Shown piece after piece: positions 9,519-19,062 of a stretch of DNA of 64,000 nucleotides; position 1 is the first letter of the stretch; every line of letters begins with the position of its first letter. The stretch covers positions 115,934-179,933 of the forward strand of contig NZ_KQ947476.1 in the NCBI RefSeq assembly GCF_001506075.1. Reading direction: 5' to 3'. Both the position numbers and the translations under genes were made by a program. Origin of the DNA: Vibrio sp. MEBiC08052 (GTDB lineage Bacteria > Pseudomonadota > Gammaproteobacteria > Enterobacterales > Vibrionaceae). Under the pieces are notes generated by a model. The model did no database searches and had not been told where the DNA came from. It saw only the letters and a program-made list of their open reading frames with translations.

Positions 9519-10778
9519 TTACTGGCGTCTCATAGCATCAAAGAACTCATCATTGGTCTTTGTCATCGCCAGTTTATCAATGAGGAATTCCATCGCATCG
9601 CTTTCTCCCATCGGGTGAACGATTTTGCGCAAAATCCACATTTTCTGTAACTCGTCGGTTTTAGTCAGTAACTCTTCACGACGCGTTCCTGAACGGTTGA
9701 AGTCGATCGCAGGGAATACACGTTTTTCTGCAATCTTACGGTTCAGGTGTAATTCCATATTCCCTGTCCCTTTAAACTCTTCGTAGATGACTTCGTCCAT
9801 CTTCGAACCCGTATCAACCAGCGCTGTCGCGATAATTGTCAAACTGCCGCCTTCCTCGACATTACGAGCCGCACCGAAGAAACGCTTAGGGCGATGAAGC
9901 GCATTCGCATCCACACCACCTGTCAGGACCTTGCCCGAAGAAGGAACAACCGTGTTATATGCACGCGCCAAACGTGTAATTGAATCCAATAAGATCACAA
10001 CGTCTTTCTTGTGTTCAACCAGACGTTTCGCCTTCTCAATCACCATTTCTGCCACTTGAACGTGGCGAGATGCCGGTTCATCAAAAGTAGAAGCAATCAC
10101 TTCACCTTTGACCAGACGTTGCATTTCTGTCACTTCTTCCGGACGTTCGTCAATCAACAGCACCATCAAAATACACTCGGGATGGTTGTAAGCAATGCTT
10201 TGAGCAATATTTTGCAGCAGCATCGTTTTACCAGCCTTCGGTGGTGCGACAATCAATCCACGCTGACCTTTTCCGATCGGTGATGCTAAATCCAAGACAC
10301 GAGCGGTAATATCTTCAGTCGAACCGTTGCCTCGCTCCATCACCATTCGTTCGTTGGCATGTAGCGGTGTCAGGTTTTCAAACAAAATCTTATTTCGGGC
10401 GTTATCCGGTTTATCGTCATTGACGGTATTGACTTTCAGCAATGCAAAGTAGCGTTCACCTTCTTTCGGTGGCCGAATCTTCCCAGCAATCGAATCACCT
10501 GTACGCAGGTTGAAACGACGAATCTGACTCGGTGACACATAAATATCATCCGGTCCAGCCAGATAAGAGCTGTCTGCACTACGCAAAAAACCAAAGCCGT
10601 CCTGGAGAATTTCTAATGCGCCATCACCAAAGATGTCTTCACCACTTTTTGCGTGAGCTTTTAAAATAGAGAAGATAATGTCTTGTTTTCTTAAACGCGC
10701 CAGGTTTTCAAGCCCCAGACTCTCACCCAGCTGCACGAGCTCAGACACAGGTTTGTTCTTTAATTCTGTTAAATTCAT
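9519..10778 (-). CDS. rho: Transcription termination factor Rho
   Basis: Hexameric RNA-dependent ATPase that terminates transcription. 419 aa from the ATG at 10778, which gives the canonical MNLTELK start; the frame extends nine codons further but those residues are not in the family. N-terminal RNA-binding cold-shock-like domain (DGFGFLRS, SYLAGPDDIYVSPSQIRRF), Walker A PPKAGKTML, Walker B VVILLDSITRLARAY and the R-loop near VLTGGVDANALHRPK. Monocistronic, with its own terminator at 9468-9498. The 170-nt leader toward trxA is typical for a gene under autogenous control, though nothing specific is seen there. Confidence 0.97.
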   Translation of the reverse strand: MNLTELKNKPVSELVQLGESLGLENLARLRKQDIIFSILKAHAKSGEDIFGDGALEILQDGFGFLRSADSSYLAGPDDIYVSPSQIRRFNLRTGDSIAGKIRPPKEGERYFALLKVNTVNDDKPDNARNKILFENLTPLHANERMVMERGNGSTEDITARVLDLASPIGKGQRGLIVAPPKAGKTMLLQNIAQSIAYNHPECILMVLLIDERPEEVTEMQRLVKGEVIASTFDEPASRHVQVAEMVIEKAKRLVEHKKDVVILLDSITRLARAYNTVVPSSGKVLTGGVDANALHRPKRFFGAARNVEEGGSLTIIATALVDTGSKMDEVIYEEFKGTGNMELHLNRKIAEKRVFPAIDFNRSGTRREELLTKTDELQKMWILRKIVHPMGESDAMEFLIDKLAMTKTNDEFFDAMRRQ

Positions 10779-10938
10779 TGTGGTGGATACTTGTTTAGTC
10801 AAAATTAGGATCTGTTTAGTAGTGTTAAGATGGATTTGGCCTCAGGATTGACCAAGAAGTGAACATATGATTCATTAGTGTGCGATAACCTAGCACTATT
10901 TATCAGACTAGTCTAGATTTTGTTTTATTTCCATGTGC

Positions 10939-10968
10939 AAAACCGTACATATCTCTATGTACGGTTTT
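10939..10968 (-). terminator. Terminator of trxA
   Basis: 12-bp stem AAAACCGTACAT / ATGTACGGTTTT with a 6-nt loop, 6 nt past the trxA stop. Read leftward the stem ends in TTTT, then mixed bases. Confidence 0.85.
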
Positions 10969-10974
10969 CAGCCA

Positions 10975-11301
10975 TTATAAATTGGCGTCTAAAAACTCTT
11001 TGAGCTGAGTCTTTGACAACGCGCCAACTTTTGTTGCTGCCACATTACCATTTTTAAACAGAAGTAATGTTGGGATACCACGAATACCAAATCTTGGTGG
11101 CGTACCCGCATTTTGATCGATATTTAATTTACCGATCGTGAGCTTACCTTCGTACTCATCAGCAATTTCATCCAAAATCGGCGCAATCATTTTGCATGGA
11201 CCACACCATTCTGCCCAGAAATCAACAAGTACAGGGACTTCAGCATTGATTACACTACTTTCAAACGCGTCATCGGTGAGTTGCAAAATCTTATCACTCA
11301 T
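10975..11301 (-). CDS. trxA: Thioredoxin 1
   Basis: General protein disulfide reductase of the cytosol. 108 aa from the ATG at 11301 (MSDKILQLTDD), the family start; the longer reading to 11337 adds 12 unconserved residues. The active site is FWAEWCGPCKMIAP, with the catalytic pair in WCGPC at about residue 33, and the cis-Pro loop is GIRGIPTLLLF. E. coli has APKYGIRG where this has PPRFGIRG, a modest change. Divergent from rhlB, as in other vibrios and enterics. Confidence 0.96.
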   Translation of the reverse strand: MSDKILQLTDDAFESSVINAEVPVLVDFWAEWCGPCKMIAPILDEIADEYEGKLTIGKLNIDQNAGTPPRFGIRGIPTLLLFKNGNVAATKVGALSKTQLKEFLDANL

Positions 11302-11413
11302 CTTTAACTCCAATGTATTTTCTTGGACCAGTTGCATAACAACCAGTAATTTTGATGCTCTATTGGAATGTATTTACTTCCGTATTGCAAGCTTAAGCTG
11401 ATATTCTATAGTG

Positions 11414-12736
11414 ATGAAAAAGACGCATATCACAGAGCAAAAATTCGCCGACTTGGGATTAGACCCTCAAGTTACAGCAGGTTTGGAACAAAAAGGGTTT
11501 GCTTATTGCACCCCTATCCAAGCCTTGGCGCTGCCGGTAGTGCTCTCCGGCCGTGACATTGCAGGCCAGGCCCAAACAGGGACTGGTAAAACGCTTGCGT
11601 TTCTTACTGCAACCTTTAATCATCTGCTAACTGCACCTGCTCAAGAAGAACGGGAGCCAACTCAGCCACGAGCGATTATTATGGCACCAACTCGTGAATT
11701 AGCGATACAAATTTTTAACGATGCAGAACCACTCGTCCAAAGTACCGGCTTAAAAGTCGCACTGGCCTATGGTGGTGAAAGTTACGATAAACAGCAGTCA
11801 AAACTACAACAAGGTGTTGATATTCTTATCGGAACAACCGGTCGGATTATCGATTTTTACAAGCAAAAAGTCTTTCATCTGAACCATATTCAGGTTGTCG
11901 TTCTTGATGAAGCGGACCGAATGTTTGATCTTGGTTTTATCAAGGATATTCGTTTTCTGTTCCGTCGAATGCCGCCACCGAAGAATCGGCTGAACATGTT
12001 ATTTTCCGCCACCCTCTCCTATCGGGTTCAGGAACTAGCATTTGAGCACATGAACAATCCGGAACATGTTGTCGTCGAACCGTCGCAAAAAACCGGACAT
12101 CGAATTAAGGAAGAACTGTTTTACCCATCGAATGAGCACAAAATGGCTTTGTTGCAAACCCTCATTGAAGAAGAGTGGCCAGACAGAACAATCATTTTTG
12201 CCAATACCAAACATAAGTGTGAACGGGTTTGGGGACATCTGGCTGCCGATGGTCATCGCGTCGGGCTACTGACCGGTGATGTGCCACAGAAAAAACGGGA
12301 ACGCATTCTGGAGCAATTTACTCAGGGTCAATTGGATATTTTAGTCGCGACCGATGTGGCTGCGCGAGGACTGCATATACCTCAGGTGACTCACGTCTTT
12401 AACTATGATTTACCGGATGACAGTGAAGACTATGTCCACCGGATTGGCCGGACGGGCAGAGCCGGAGAGAGCGGTTATTCGATTAGCTTCGCCTGCGAAG
12501 AATATGCTATCAATTTACCGGGAATAGAAACCTATATTGAACATTCCATTCCGGTTTCTGATTATGATGCATCAGCACTATTGACTGACTTACCCAGTCC
12601 GTTAAGACTTGCTTCATCCAACACATCAAGAAGAACCAATACTGGTGGTTCGCGGTCCGGACGTCAGAATGGACGTGGTAATAATTCATCCAGAAAACGT
12701 CCGCGACAAAACAACCACCAGAATAGAAATAGCTGA
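11414..12736 (+). CDS. rhlB: ATP-dependent RNA helicase RhlB
   Basis: DEAD-box helicase of the RNA degradosome. About 440 aa. Motifs in order: Q motif (CTPIQALALP), Walker A AQTGTGKT (about 53-60), PTRELAIQ, DEAD box VVLDEADRMFD, SAT (LFSATLS), and the helicase C domain with ARGLHIPQVTHVFNYDLP and HRIGRTGRAG. The C-terminal tail is Arg/Asn/Gly-rich and disordered, a likely RNA- and RNase E-interacting extension. Start taken at the second of two adjacent ATGs (11411/11414) to match E. coli MSKTHLTEQKF. It is 8 nt ahead of gppA, so the two form an operon. Confidence 0.94.
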   Translation: MKKTHITEQKFADLGLDPQVTAGLEQKGFAYCTPIQALALPVVLSGRDIAGQAQTGTGKTLAFLTATFNHLLTAPAQEEREPTQPRAIIMAPTRELAIQIFNDAEPLVQSTGLKVALAYGGESYDKQQSKLQQGVDILIGTTGRIIDFYKQKVFHLNHIQVVVLDEADRMFDLGFIKDIRFLFRRMPPPKNRLNMLFSATLSYRVQELAFEHMNNPEHVVVEPSQKTGHRIKEELFYPSNEHKMALLQTLIEEEWPDRTIIFANTKHKCERVWGHLAADGHRVGLLTGDVPQKKRERILEQFTQGQLDILVATDVAARGLHIPQVTHVFNYDLPDDSEDYVHRIGRTGRAGESGYSISFACEEYAINLPGIETYIEHSIPVSDYDASALLTDLPSPLRLASSNTSRRTNTGGSRSGRQNGRGNNSSRKRPRQNNHQNRNS

Positions 12737-12744
12737 GTGAATCT

Positions 12745-14238
12745 ATGAGCGCCGTATCTTCACCACTCTATGCTGCCATCGATCTCGGTTCAAACAGCTT
12801 TCATATGCTGATTGTCCGTCATGTTGAAGGCAGTATACAGACGATGGCCAAAATTAAACGTAAAGTAAGACTTGCCGCCGGACTGGATGAAAACAATTCA
12901 CTCAGTCAGGAGGCGATGCAACGTGGTTGGGATTGCCTGAGTCTGTTCGCAGAACGATTACAGGATATTCCCCGGAAGAATATCCGCATTGTCGGGACAG
13001 CAACTCTTAGGACTGCTATCAATGTCGATGTATTTTTGCGTCAGGCCAATCAGATACTCGGCCATCCGATCGAAACCATTTCAGGTGAAGAAGAAGCGGC
13101 CACCATTTATAAAGGGGTTGCCCATACCTCCGGTGGAAGTGGACGTCGCTTTGTGGTTGATATCGGCGGCGCAAGTACCGAACTGATTATTGGTGAAGGC
13201 TTCGAAGCCAAAGCCTTAACCAGTTTAAAAATGGGCTGTGTCACTTGGCTCGAAAAACACTTCAGAGATCGTCAGCTCTCTAAAGAAAATTTTGAACATG
13301 CGATCGAAGACGCGAAAAAAATGCTCACGCCGATCCTGCAACAATATCGCACCATCGGTTGGGATATCTGTGTCGGTGCCAGCGGTACGGTACAAGCATT
13401 ACAGGAGATTATGCTGGCTCAAGGGATGGACGAGGTCATTACCCTGACCAAACTGAAGCGTCTACAAAATCAGGCGATGCGGGCGGATCATCTCGAAGAA
13501 CTGGAAATCGAAGGACTAACGTTAGAAAGAGCGCTGGTTTTCCCAAGCGGTCTGTCGATCCTGATTGCCATATTTGAGGAATTCCAGATCGAAGCAATGA
13601 CACTGGCAGGCGGTGCGCTTCGGGAAGGTCTGGTTTATGAAATGATTGATGGATTACGTCAGGATAATATCCGAGAGCGGACAATCCACAGTATTCAAAA
13701 CCGCTATCAAATCGATATGGTTTACGCTGCTCAGGTCTCAGACCTCGCCAGCAAATTGTTTGACCAGTGTGGTGGCACGGCATGGATCGTCGAACCACAG
13801 GCCGAAATGCTGCTCAGAGCTGCCGCACAGTTACACGAAATCGGTTTAGCGGTGGATTACAAAAAAGGCGGTGAACACAGTGCTTATTTGATCCAGCACT
13901 CGGAACTGCCCGGCTTTACCCGCGCACAGCGTTATTGTCTGGGTGAATTGGTTCGTCGTTATCGCGACAATATCACCTCAATGCCAGAACAATACGCTCT
14001 TTCAGGAGCCAGTAGTAAACGCTTACTCAGGCTCTTACGTCTCGCGGTTTTACTCAGTCACCGACGCAATTCGGCGCTCGAACCTCATGTGAAGCTGACG
14101 AGCTCGGAAGACACTCTCCAATTATCTCTTGCTGCCCAATGGCTCGATGCCAACCCGCTCACCAAAGCCGAGCTGGAAATCGAAGCAAACCGGCAAACCG
14201 ATATGGGATGGCCACTGGAAGTCATCGCCCACGCCTAA
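12745..14238 (+). CDS. gppA: Guanosine-5'-triphosphate,3'-diphosphate pyrophosphatase
   Basis: Hydrolyses pppGpp to ppGpp and acts on polyphosphate-like substrates; Ppx/GppA family of the actin/Hsp70 ATPase fold. The 497 aa protein has the phosphate-1 loop AAIDLGSNSFHMLI at the N-terminus and the phosphate-2 loop FVVDIGGASTELI at about 136-148. The C-terminal HD-like domain has LHEIGLAVDYKKGGEHSAY. Assignment as GppA rather than Ppx rests on the rhlB-gppA operon context and length near 495 aa. Followed by a terminator and convergent crbS. Confidence 0.92.
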   Translation: MSAVSSPLYAAIDLGSNSFHMLIVRHVEGSIQTMAKIKRKVRLAAGLDENNSLSQEAMQRGWDCLSLFAERLQDIPRKNIRIVGTATLRTAINVDVFLRQANQILGHPIETISGEEEAATIYKGVAHTSGGSGRRFVVDIGGASTELIIGEGFEAKALTSLKMGCVTWLEKHFRDRQLSKENFEHAIEDAKKMLTPILQQYRTIGWDICVGASGTVQALQEIMLAQGMDEVITLTKLKRLQNQAMRADHLEELEIEGLTLERALVFPSGLSILIAIFEEFQIEAMTLAGGALREGLVYEMIDGLRQDNIRERTIHSIQNRYQIDMVYAAQVSDLASKLFDQCGGTAWIVEPQAEMLLRAAAQLHEIGLAVDYKKGGEHSAYLIQHSELPGFTRAQRYCLGELVRRYRDNITSMPEQYALSGASSKRLLRLLRLAVLLSHRRNSALEPHVKLTSSEDTLQLSLAAQWLDANPLTKAELEIEANRQTDMGWPLEVIAHA

Positions 14239-14246
14239 ACGACTAG

Positions 14247-14274
14247 ATGGTTTTTAGCTCCGGCTAAAAACCAT
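14247..14274. terminator. Terminator between gppA and crbS
   Basis: 12-bp stem ATGGTTTTTAGC / GCTAAAAACCAT with TCCG loop. It lies 8 nt after the gppA stop and about 60 nt before the end of the convergent sensor gene, and could act in both directions. Confidence 0.8.
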
Positions 14275-14336
14275 TTCCAAACAAGCCCCCGACTCACTGG
14301 TCCGTATTGAATCAACCCGCATTGTCTACCTCGATA

Positions 14337-17300
14337 TTACGTTCGGGTTTGCTGGCGCACGCGATTGAGTACCGCCCGTAATTTCAAAGGTTTCACCGGC
14401 TTGGGTAAAAAACCAAATCCGTTTGACTGAATCGCATCCATCATCTCTTGTGTCCGGTCAGCACTGATAATAATCCCTTCAAACTGATGGCCGAAACGTA
14501 AACGGCACTGTTGCAAGACTTCCAACCCGGTACGCCCCTGATCCAACCGGTAATCGGACAAGATGACATCCGGTATCCATGCATCATCTAATGCTCTCAG
14601 GCTCTCGACTAAATTGGTTGAAGTGCGGATATCACATCCCCAACGAGATAACAGATCCGACATACCCACCAGAATATCCACTTCATTATCGACACATAAC
14701 ACTTTAATTTGCGACAAATCCGTCATGTCATAGGCAGCCGGCATAACTTTTTCTGCGACATCCCGGGGATGTGAGCGCGGCAGGGATAACGAAAAAACAC
14801 TGCCATGTCCGGGCCACGAGCGCATTGAAATTTCATGTCCCAACACATAAGCAATCCCTTTCGATATCGCCAATCCGAGCCCTAGCCCCTGCTCAGAACG
14901 AACCTGCCCGCCACGATTAAACTCTTCAAAAATTTCATGCTGCTTATCCGGCTCGATCCCGATCCCGTTATCCCATACTTCAATCCGGATCTGCGTACCG
15001 ACATGACGAATGCCGAGTACGACTTTCCCATGGGGCGCATAGCGGAACGCATTAGTGAGGAAGTTCTGAATAATCCGTCGGAGCAACTTCGGATCCGACT
15101 GAACCACCACCGACGAAGGGACCATCGTAAAATCGATATCCTGTTGTTTGGCAATCGCATGAAACTCGGCATTCAAATTCACCAGCACATCATGAACCGC
15201 AAAGCTGTGAATATTGATATCCAGTTTTCCTGATTCGAGTCTGGAGATATCCAGCAAATCCCCGATTAATTCCTCGGCCGCCCCCAGTGCACTTTCAATA
15301 TGCGCAGAGAGTCGTTGCACTTCAGCTTCCCGGGCTATTTCCGACAGAGATGATGCAAACAGCCGGGCGGCATTGAGCGGCTGCATGAGATCATGGCTCA
15401 CCGCCGCCAGAAAACGAGATTTTGAACGGGATTCACGTTCTGCCCGTTGTGTCTCCTGCACTAACTGGCGATTCAGTTTTTCCAGCTCCTTAGTCCGTTG
15501 GTGCACGCGCTCTTCCAGTGACTCATTGGCCTGCTTGAGGGCATCTTCCGCTTCCCGGAACGCTGTAATATCGGTAAAACTCATGACAAACCCACCACCG
15601 GGCATCGGATTGCCTTGCACTTCAACCACTCTCCCGTCCGGTCTGACTCGTGAGGAGGTATGCCGGGTCCCTTTCTCTAAGTGTTCGACCCGCTTGCGAA
15701 CATGGGTTTCCACATCTCCCGGCCCACACAACCCTTGCCGTGCATTGTGGCGAATAATATCGGCAATCGGGCGGCCAACCTGAATCAATCCCTGAGGATA
15801 AGAAAACAGCTCCAGATACCGCTGATTCCAAGCCACCAGACGTAACTGTTTATCGACCACCGCCAATCCCTGCCCGATATGTTCAATAGCCCCTTGAAGC
15901 AGGCTACGGCTGAAGTCATACAGCTCTGACGCTTCATCCACAATCGCGGCAACTTCTTCAAGGTGCATGTTTTTCCCCTGCAACGCAGAAGCAAGTACTA
16001 ACTTCGCCGAGGATGCACCAAAAACCCCGGCCAATACCCGCTCTGCATGACGGATCAGGGCCGCAGGTGCCTGCTGATTGGGTAAATAACGCTTGTGCTG
16101 CTGCACCCAGAATTGCTCGAAAGCCGTCTTCATCCGCCCTCGCCCGACAAAACGGGCGACCAGCATTTCCAGTTCCGCGACCGACACCCGGCTCTGGTAG
16201 AGCGTCATATTTTCGTTATCGGGGAATGGCGTACCGACAAATGTGGCAGACTGTAAGCGCTCACTCAGGCTCGGACGTGTGATGATAGAAATATTCCAAT
16301 AACAAAGGGTATTGAGCACCACGCTGAGGATCATCCCCCAGTCGGACCTTGATATACCAAGACCGGCAATCGCCTCCGGAGGACTAATCAGCCAAATGAG
16401 CGGGTTAGACTGCGCATCACCGGCCAATAAATGGGTCTGAACCATTAAGGTAATCAGCCAGAGTGAAAATCCGACCGCCAAACCGACATAGACGCCTTTT
16501 TTATTGCCGTCACGCCAGTAGATCCCACCGATCAACGCCGGGGCAAACTGCGCAATCGCAGCAAAAGAGAGAAATCCAATCGCAGACAGCGACGGTACGG
16601 CATCCAAAACGCGATAAAATCCCCACGCACAAGCCAGTAAAACTAAAATCAAGCCGCGCCGGATTCTGAGTAACAAGCGGGAAAAATGACGATGGCCCTG
16701 ATGAGAAAACCGCATCCGCCGGAGCAAAAAAGGCACCACCAAATCATTAGAAACCATGATGGTCAGTGCAATGGTTGAGACGATCACCATCCCGGTTGCT
16801 GCCGATGTTCCCCCTAAAAATGCAATCATCGCCATGAAATCAGAATCAACCGCCTTGGGGATACTAATCACAAATGTATCCGCCAAGCTAACATCTATCA
16901 TCCCTTTGCCGACCCATGATATCGGCAGCACAAACAGCCCCATCAGAATCAGGTAAACCGGAAATATCCGCCGGGCCATATGAAGATCCTGCGGTTTTTC
17001 ATTCTCAACCACCATGGTATGAAACTGGCGCGGCAGGCAGATGATCGCCAGCATAGTCAACACCAGATGAATGAGCAGGGTCGGCCAGTGCGGGGTAACG
17101 AACGATTCGAGCACAATATCACTCACATCGAATGATGTCTGATGCCAACCGATATAGACGATAAACAGGCCGACCCATAAAAAAGCCACCAGCTTGACCA
17201 ACGATTCAAAAGCAATCGCCATCATCATCCCACGGTGGTGCTCGGTATTATCAATATGACGCGTCCCGAACAACATGGTAAACACCGCAAGTGCCACGAC

Positions 17301-17786
17301 GACAAACCAAGAAATATGACTTTCCGTCAACTGCTCAGGGAAAGGAAAATCTGACGTCACGACATGGATTCCCATCGTCACACCACGAAGTTGCAGGGCG
17401 ATATAAGGCAGAATGCCAACAACCGCAATCAGCGTTGCAGCCACAGCAAGCCCTTGAGATTTGCCATAACGTGCAGCGATAAAATCAGCAATGGAGGTAA
17501 TATGTTCGCGTTTAGCAATCAACATCAGGCGGGCTAATATCCGCCAGCCAAAGACAAAGACGAGAATGGGGGCGAGATAAATCGGTAAAAATGACCAAGC
17601 ATGATTGGTTGCCTGCCCGACTGTGCCGTAGAACGTCCACGAAGTACAGTACACCCCAATCGATAAGCTATAAATCCAAGGCCGGAAGCGTGCCAGCCAG
17701 TTCAGGTTTTTGTCACCATACCAAGCGATAAAGAACAGCAGTCCTAAATAAAGAAATAAAACCGGAATGACAATCCATGACGGCAT
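14337..17786 (-). CDS. crbS: SSS transporter-sensor histidine kinase hybrid (CrbS type)
   Basis: A 1149 aa membrane sensor. An N-terminal Na+/solute-symporter-like domain of about a dozen TM segments (about 1-490) is followed by a PAS region around 630-740. A coiled coil (ESLEERVHQRTKELEKLN) leads to the histidine kinase core with phospho-acceptor in AAVSHDLMQPLN (His near 798), and the ATPase domain shows VWDNGIGIEP and GLGLGLAISKG. A receiver domain follows with the phospho-Asp in ILSDYRLDQG near 1076. Length, layout and location near acs match CrbS of Vibrio cholerae, which with CrbR switches on acs during the acetate switch. Start ATG at 17786 (MPSWIVIPV); a further ATG lies seven codons upstream. 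The partner regulator is not in this window. Confidence 0.88.
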   Translation of the reverse strand: MPSWIVIPVLFLYLGLLFFIAWYGDKNLNWLARFRPWIYSLSIGVYCTSWTFYGTVGQATNHAWSFLPIYLAPILVFVFGWRILARLMLIAKREHITSIADFIAARYGKSQGLAVAATLIAVVGILPYIALQLRGVTMGIHVVTSDFPFPEQLTESHISWFVVVALAVFTMLFGTRHIDNTEHHRGMMMAIAFESLVKLVAFLWVGLFIVYIGWHQTSFDVSDIVLESFVTPHWPTLLIHLVLTMLAIICLPRQFHTMVVENEKPQDLHMARRIFPVYLILMGLFVLPISWVGKGMIDVSLADTFVISIPKAVDSDFMAMIAFLGGTSAATGMVIVSTIALTIMVSNDLVVPFLLRRMRFSHQGHRHFSRLLLRIRRGLILVLLACAWGFYRVLDAVPSLSAIGFLSFAAIAQFAPALIGGIYWRDGNKKGVYVGLAVGFSLWLITLMVQTHLLAGDAQSNPLIWLISPPEAIAGLGISRSDWGMILSVVLNTLCYWNISIITRPSLSERLQSATFVGTPFPDNENMTLYQSRVSVAELEMLVARFVGRGRMKTAFEQFWVQQHKRYLPNQQAPAALIRHAERVLAGVFGASSAKLVLASALQGKNMHLEEVAAIVDEASELYDFSRSLLQGAIEHIGQGLAVVDKQLRLVAWNQRYLELFSYPQGLIQVGRPIADIIRHNARQGLCGPGDVETHVRKRVEHLEKGTRHTSSRVRPDGRVVEVQGNPMPGGGFVMSFTDITAFREAEDALKQANESLEERVHQRTKELEKLNRQLVQETQRAERESRSKSRFLAAVSHDLMQPLNAARLFASSLSEIAREAEVQRLSAHIESALGAAEELIGDLLDISRLESGKLDINIHSFAVHDVLVNLNAEFHAIAKQQDIDFTMVPSSVVVQSDPKLLRRIIQNFLTNAFRYAPHGKVVLGIRHVGTQIRIEVWDNGIGIEPDKQHEIFEEFNRGGQVRSEQGLGLGLAISKGIAYVLGHEISMRSWPGHGSVFSLSLPRSHPRDVAEKVMPAAYDMTDLSQIKVLCVDNEVDILVGMSDLLSRWGCDIRTSTNLVESLRALDDAWIPDVILSDYRLDQGRTGLEVLQQCRLRFGHQFEGIIISADRTQEMMDAIQSNGFGFLPKPVKPLKLRAVLNRVRQQTRT

Positions 17787-17934
17787 GAAGTGCTCCTTAA
17801 TCGCCAAGTCAGAAAGTAAGAATAGATGGCTTAATTTTCTGAATCACTGAAATCAAAACAATTTTATACCGAAAATCATTGACGTTGCAGCACGGTGACA
17901 ACCCAATGAGATCCCATCCGCATAGATTGGTTGC

Positions 17935-18639
17935 TTACCGGGTTCTCCGGAAATAATAGGTGGACTGATAATGGTGGATATTTTCAGTCGTAATGGAAAA
18001 GTCGAGAATGGTTCCATCAGGCGCATTACTGATTGAAGTGACTTGCATTGTCGGCGTGCCTTCTTCGACCTTCAGGTAAGCGGCAATTGAAGCCGGTGTT
18101 AAAATCGGCAAAAAGGTAAAATAGTTTCCCTCAATGACGAATCCTGCCTCTTTCTCAATATAATCAAATTTTGATTTTTCCAGATGAGCAACAGACAAAG
18201 TGGGATAGAGTTTAACCGGGAGATAAGACTCTTCATAATGCACCGGCCGCTCATCAAGATAACGGACACGAATAATGTAATAGACCAATTCACCATGTTG
18301 AATCTTGAGTCGCTGAGCGACACTAACCGGAGCCGGAATCATCGAAAAGCTGAGTACCTGACTCGCTATCGATTTATTATTTTTCTGACTCAGTTCCGTC
18401 AGGCTGTTGAGCCCTTTATTCTCATGAGCTACCTCTTTATCGATGACAAAATTTCCGCTACCGTGACGGCGCTCAATCAGTCCATCCTCAACCAAACAAT
18501 CAATTGCACGCCGGAGTGTCATCCGGGAAACCTGATATTCTTCGGCCAGCATCACTTCTCTTGGTAATGGCTGGTTCAAACAAAATTCATCAGAATTAAT
18601 TCGTTTTCTCAAGTCATTGGCGATTAATATATAGATCAC
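17935..18639 (-). CDS. GntR/UTRA-family transcriptional regulator
   Basis: About 234 aa: an N-terminal winged helix (LPREVMLAEEYQVSRMTLRRAIDCLVEDGLIERRHGSGNF pattern, residues about 25-65) and a C-terminal UTRA ligand domain. Sugar-phosphate-responsive relatives include the trehalose and alpha-glucoside repressors. The start is probably the GTG at 18639: the frame is open to 18789, but the extra residues are hydrophobic and AT-rich and do not resemble the family, whereas 'IYILIANDLRKRI' is the expected first helix. It is divergent from the PTS and GH4 genes and most likely controls them, with a glucoside 6-phosphate as the expected effector (inference). Confidence 0.82.
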   Translation of the reverse strand: MIYILIANDLRKRINSDEFCLNQPLPREVMLAEEYQVSRMTLRRAIDCLVEDGLIERRHGSGNFVIDKEVAHENKGLNSLTELSQKNNKSIASQVLSFSMIPAPVSVAQRLKIQHGELVYYIIRVRYLDERPVHYEESYLPVKLYPTLSVAHLEKSKFDYIEKEAGFVIEGNYFTFLPILTPASIAAYLKVEEGTPTMQVTSISNAPDGTILDFSITTENIHHYQSTYYFRRTR

Positions 18640-19062
18640 TTTTATACCTATTATTGTTTGGTTGTCTATTTCACAGAAACAAATAAAAATAATATATATC
18701 AATAAATTAAAATAAATATTCGATTTTAAAAATAAATAAAAACTAAACAGGTCTAATAAACAGAGTTTACTTATACAAAACATCCACACACTTATAAGTG
18801 ATAAATATCACATTCCAATTCCCTGAACAGATAATTCTCAACTATTAATTTCTATTCTGAACTCGCCGGCAAACAAAAAAACAATCCAAATCGACGTGAA
18901 AATATATTCCCGAAACATTGATGTTTCAGCGGGATGACCAACCAGTCTCCCGATGCACATCGCTTCACCACTTGTTCGGTGAAGACTGAAACTTCAAATT
19001 CAGAGGATATAAAGGGAACCAATACTTCGCTTTACAGCGATAGCATACTGGAAGGGTAAACC
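18640..19062. promoter_or_regulatory. Divergent regulatory region of the alpha-glucoside genes
   Basis: 423 nt without a gene between the GntR regulator and the PTS gene. The left half is very AT-rich. It contains a CRP-like site (18797-18812) and a hairpin-capable repeat CTTCACC / GGTGAAG (18963-18969 and 18978-18984) near the PTS gene. The hairpin could be an operator or mRNA leader structure. No repressor operator can be assigned with confidence. Confidence 0.55.
18797..18812. promoter_or_regulatory. CRP-like binding site
   Basis: AGTGA-TAAATA-TCACA matches the CRP consensus TGTGA-N6-TCACA at 9 of 10 positions, and flanking AA/TT bases also fit. Position between a sugar regulator and a PTS operon is where cAMP-CRP activation is expected. 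Confidence 0.65.

Noticed and set aside
15214..15783. 189-codon open frame antisense to the CrbS-type kinase
   Set aside because: Ser/Arg-rich shadow of the histidine-kinase coding strand; no start signal or domain.
18963..18984. CTTCACC/GGTGAAG hairpin ahead of the PTS gene as a riboswitch or attenuator
   Set aside because: Only one short stem and no alternative structure or T-run; kept only as a repeat in the regulatory region.
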